64,000 bases of DNA, taken from Comamonadaceae bacterium 2PF. Lineage in GTDB: Bacteria > Pseudomonadota > Gammaproteobacteria > Burkholderiales > Burkholderiaceae_C. The notes under the pieces are model-generated. The model was not told the DNA's origin. It did not search any database and saw only the letters and a list, made by a program, of their open reading frames with translations. Within the stretch, counting starts at the first letter, position 1, and every line of letters starts with the position of its first letter. A program made the translations under genes and the position numbers. Location: positions 17,756 to 81,755 of the forward strand of contig SCMV01000015.1 in NCBI GenBank assembly GCA_005502875.1. Direction: 5' to 3'. This document shows positions 61,444 to 64,000 of the stretch, piece by piece.

Positions 61444-62193
61444 TCAGTCCTTTGACGGCGCCGCAGGTGGGGTTGCACCCTGCCCTGCGCGCCGCGCACG
61501 TTCGTGGTTCACCAGGGCCAGCCCAAAACCCACCAGGCGCTCCAGCACCCGCTCGGTGGCCCCATCGCCATGCAGCAGCCCCGGCGCCAGGGCGTCCATG
61601 AAGGGCCTCGACATGCAGTAGTCGTGCACCATGGCCGACAAGGCAAACGCCAGTTGGTGCAGGTCGTCGTCGGGCTCGCTCGCGCCGGTGTGCCGGGCCA
61701 GCATGCCGACCATGCGCTGGTGCACGGGCTGGATGTGCTGCACCACGATGTCCTGGAGCGATCCGCTGGGCTCGAGCATCTCGCGCAAGAACAAACGCAT
61801 CTCCAGGTCAGGCGGCTCACCGGCCTCAGGCAGGCACAAAAAGCCCGCCATCACGCGGCGCAAGGCCTGCTCCAGGGTCAAGGCCGGGTCGTCGAAGCCC
61901 GCCAGGGCCTCGTTGGTCATCTCGATGGGGCGCAGCAGCGCAGCGCGGTGCAGGCCGGCCTTGTCCCCGAAGTAGTAGTGGATGGCCGCCACGTTCTGCC
62001 CGGCTGCCTGGCAGATTTCGCGGGTCGATGCGCGGGCAAAACCCTTTTCGGCAAAGATGCGCGTGGCCTCGTGCAGCAGGCGCTCGCGGGCGCGGGCCCC
62101 CCGCTCCTGGCCGGCAGGGCCCTCGTTGGCGTCGTGCGCGCCAGGCTCGGGTTGTGCGCCGGAAACAAAATCAAGCGCTTGATTGATTTTCAT
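61444..62193 (-). CDS. TetR-family regulator of the RND operon (CecR-like)
   Basis: A 249-residue repressor from ATG 62193. The helix-turn-helix region reads EATRIFAEKGFARASTREICQAAGQNVAAIHYYFGDKAGLHRAAL. The C-terminal ligand domain (ALRRVMAGFL, LEMRLFLREMLEPSG) resembles the CecR/DUF1956 type. It is first in the operon with the adaptor and pump and is divergent from the alpha/beta-hydrolase gene. A palindrome within its own first codons (62169-62184) is a candidate autoregulatory operator. Confidence 0.85.
   Translation of the reverse strand: MKINQALDFVSGAQPEPGAHDANEGPAGQERGARARERLLHEATRIFAEKGFARASTREICQAAGQNVAAIHYYFGDKAGLHRAALLRPIEMTNEALAGFDDPALTLEQALRRVMAGFLCLPEAGEPPDLEMRLFLREMLEPSGSLQDIVVQHIQPVHQRMVGMLARHTGASEPDDDLHQLAFALSAMVHDYCMSRPFMDALAPGLLHGDGATERVLERLVGFGLALVNHERARRAGQGATPPAAPSKD
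62167..62190. promoter_or_regulatory. Candidate TetR operator overlapping the regulator start
   Basis: The 16-bp perfect palindrome AATCAAGCGCTTGATT lies at 62169-62184, inside an inverted repeat of AAAATCA (62167-62173) and TGATTTT (62184-62190). Another AAAATCA lies at 62259-62265 in the divergent intergenic gap. Confidence 0.55.
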
Positions 62194-62278
62194 GGTGGCG
62201 CATCGTAGACCAGAAATCACCCGGCCGAAACCCATGTCCGAAAGCCCCATCTGACAAGAAAATCAGTCAAAAGGCAGA

Positions 62279-63181
62279 ATGCCTGCCATGCAGTTGATCC
62301 CATGGTCCCACCCCACGAGCGCCGGCTTCACCTTGCGAGGCTGGCACAGCGCCCCCAGCGGCCGCCCCCTGCTCCACTTCCTGCACGGCAACGGTTTTTG
62401 TGGGCGCACCTACGAGCCCATGCTGCAGCAGTTGGCTCGGCACTTTGACCTGTGGCTGTCCGACGCCCAAGGCCACGGCGACAGCGACCACGGTGGCAAG
62501 TTCGTGGGCTGGAACCGCAGCGCCGACCTAGCTGTCGAAGCCCTGAAGGCCCAGGGGGCGGCGTTCACCGGCGTGCCTTGGTTTGCAGCAGGCCACAGCT
62601 TTGGGGGCGTGCTGACCAGCCTGATGGTCGCCGAGCACCCCAAGTTGTTCAAAGCCGCCGTGCTGCTTGACCCCGTGCTCTTCACACCACCGATGCTGCT
62701 GGGCGCTTCTGTTGCAGAGCTCACGGGCGTGATGCGGCACACCCCGCTGGCCAGGCAAGCGCGCGGCCGGCGCGATCAATGGGCCAGCCGCGACGAGGCC
62801 CGCGCCAACCTCACCGGCCGCGGCACCTACAAAGGCTGGGCCGACGAGGCCATGGACGCCTTCCTGACCCACGCCCTGGTCGAAGTCGACGATGGCGTGC
62901 GCCTGAAATGCCGCCCCAGCCGGGAGGCCGAGATCTTCGGCTCCATGCCCGACCGCCTGTGGTCGCTGCTGGCTCGTGTGCGCACGCCGGTGCACGTGCT
63001 GCACGCCGAGCGCACCTTCCCCTTCGTGAGCGAGTCGGTTGCGCGCTGGACGAACCTCAACGACCACGTCAGCGCCCTGCAGGTGCCGGGCGGCCATTGC
63101 TTCATGCAGGAGCGCCCAGCCGATGCAGCAGGGTGGGTGGCCACCGAGTTGCTGTCCCGGCTGGGTGCCGTGCCTGCCTGA
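62279..63181 (+). CDS. Alpha/beta-hydrolase
   Basis: A 300-residue serine hydrolase. The oxyanion segment HFLHGNGFCGRTY is near 36, the nucleophile elbow is AGHSFGG (Ser near 108), the acid is probably in the TPVHVLHAERTF stretch, and the histidine is in VPGGHCFMQE (about 279). Family members include lipases and carboxylesterases; substrate unknown. An alternative Met lies three codons downstream. It is divergent from the TetR gene and may share its control. Confidence 0.82.
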   Translation: MPAMQLIPWSHPTSAGFTLRGWHSAPSGRPLLHFLHGNGFCGRTYEPMLQQLARHFDLWLSDAQGHGDSDHGGKFVGWNRSADLAVEALKAQGAAFTGVPWFAAGHSFGGVLTSLMVAEHPKLFKAAVLLDPVLFTPPMLLGASVAELTGVMRHTPLARQARGRRDQWASRDEARANLTGRGTYKGWADEAMDAFLTHALVEVDDGVRLKCRPSREAEIFGSMPDRLWSLLARVRTPVHVLHAERTFPFVSESVARWTNLNDHVSALQVPGGHCFMQERPADAAGWVATELLSRLGAVPA

Positions 63182-63297
63182 GGCCCGGGCCACGCATTTG
63201 CGATCGCTGTTGGTCGCCTGCAATCGCTTGAATTGCGGCGCTTGCGGCGCGTTGTTCTGTCGGCGCAGCTCGCACTGGTGGGCGCACCATCACCACC

Positions 63298-63840
63298 ATG
63301 AAGCTGCCCGACGCATGCCCGCCAGATCGCCCCGCCGCTGAACCAACGGGCCCCAGCCCTGTTCGGCGGCACGAACGCTTGCGCACCGCCTTGCTCGCTG
63401 CGGTGGTGCTCACGGGCATCGGGGGCTTGAGCCTGACGGGCTGCACCCTGCGCCCCCTGCACCAGCAACGCGAAATCCAGATCGACAGCGTCACGCTGGG
63501 CAACGAGGCCACGGCCGGCGTCGGCGGCACGCCCTTTTGCCTGCACCTGCGCCAGGACAACCAGTTCTTCGTGGCCTACAGCCGCAACCACGTCGAGGCC
63601 TGGGTGACCGACGGCCGCTGCACCGACAAGGGCCCGGAGCGCGCCGTGGACGCCATCCGCCTGAACTGGCGCGCCGACCTGCGCGATGCCCAGGAAGGCC
63701 GTCAGTGCATGCAGACCGAGCGCTGCACGCACACCGAGAACAACGTGATCGAAGGCAAGTTCCTGCGCTGCGCCACCGCCGCCGCCCGCCAGGGCAACCA
63801 GACGGCCTACATCTCCAGCGACGAAGTGCGCTGCAACTGA
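63298..63840 (+). CDS. Hypothetical exported lipoprotein
   Basis: A 180-residue protein. A basic N-terminus, a hydrophobic segment (about 30-45) and the lipobox-like LSLTGC indicate a lipoprotein, though the leader is long, so a start further downstream is possible. The mature part is Cys-rich (FCLHL, GRCTD, QCMQTERCTH, FLRCATA, VRCN), suggesting disulfides. No family recognised. Confidence 0.6.
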   Translation: MKLPDACPPDRPAAEPTGPSPVRRHERLRTALLAAVVLTGIGGLSLTGCTLRPLHQQREIQIDSVTLGNEATAGVGGTPFCLHLRQDNQFFVAYSRNHVEAWVTDGRCTDKGPERAVDAIRLNWRADLRDAQEGRQCMQTERCTHTENNVIEGKFLRCATAAARQGNQTAYISSDEVRCN

Positions 63841-64000
63841 AGCCTGGTCGCCGATGTCCTGAAGGCACGTTTTCCTGGACCATTTGAGTACAGGGGCGGC
63901 CCAGCTTCACGCCCAGGACCGCCGCTGCTGGCAGACTTGGCGGCTTGCCGCGACCACGACGACGCCCCGATCCGAGGGCTCACCGCCATGCCCCCTGCCC
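63841..64000. other. 3' end of the window without a supported gene
   Basis: 160 bp. A minus-strand frame runs through part of it but shows no recognisable protein or ribosome-binding site. Confidence 0.4.

Noticed and set aside
1..64000. CRISPR arrays or transposase-bearing insertion sequences
   Set aside because: No regularly spaced repeats, cas genes, transposase motifs or terminal inverted repeats were seen.

Overview
The window reads as chromosomal DNA of a GC-rich betaproteobacterium, most likely a Burkholderiales of the Rubrivivax/Leptothrix/Roseateles/Aquabacterium type. The evidence is a BktB-type beta-ketothiolase, a short-chain PHA depolymerase, FabR with a desaturase, ArgA, YggX, a PEP-CTERM-like protein and strong GC-rich codon bias. 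This placement is inferred from protein resemblance only.

Left flank (1-6787): the 3' part of an arsenite methyltransferase gene, then a bufferin metallophore operon (bufA peptide, bufB MNIO enzyme, bufC partner, a DoxX protein) that runs directly into an ECF sigma / zinc-type anti-sigma pair. Three redox genes follow (membrane redoxin, periplasmic thioredoxin, CcdA-like electron carrier). Together they look like a metal and thiol-stress island.

Integrated element (about 7035-27655, 20.6 kb): it sits in a tRNA-Pro(TGG) gene. A 50-bp direct repeat marks both ends, and GTTACCC repeats beside each end are candidate integrase arm sites. The left half is phage-satellite-like: tyrosine integrase, small regulators, HNH nuclease, AlpA-type excisionase, a helix-turn-helix replication protein, a frameshifted gene, a RecA-fold helicase, a small-terminase-like HTH protein and two virion/ejection-type proteins. 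I see no large terminase, portal, capsid or tail gene. The right half is accessory: a minus-strand operon of KAP NTPase, J-domain protein and membrane protein; a truncated remnant gene; a soluble-plus-membrane gene pair; a secreted YHYH protein; and an overlapping two-gene pair of unknown function. Several are plausible anti-phage or exclusion modules, but that is inference.

Right flank (27683-64000): PHA depolymerase, HrpA, an amidase, ArgA, YggX and a polysaccharide deacetylase. From 38.4 to 49.0 kb there is a large minus-strand set of ATP-grasp, alpha-E and transglutaminase-like proteins, the predicted ribosome-independent peptide ligase system. Its first operon is preceded by a near-consensus sigma-54 promoter and several NtrC-like TGCACCA/TGGTGCA sites. 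Next come an orphan CI/Cro-like regulator pair, a MliC/META lipoprotein, FabR divergent from a ferredoxin reductase-desaturase operon, a thioesterase, 6-phosphogluconolactonase, BktB, an RND efflux operon with its TetR regulator, an alpha/beta hydrolase and a lipoprotein.
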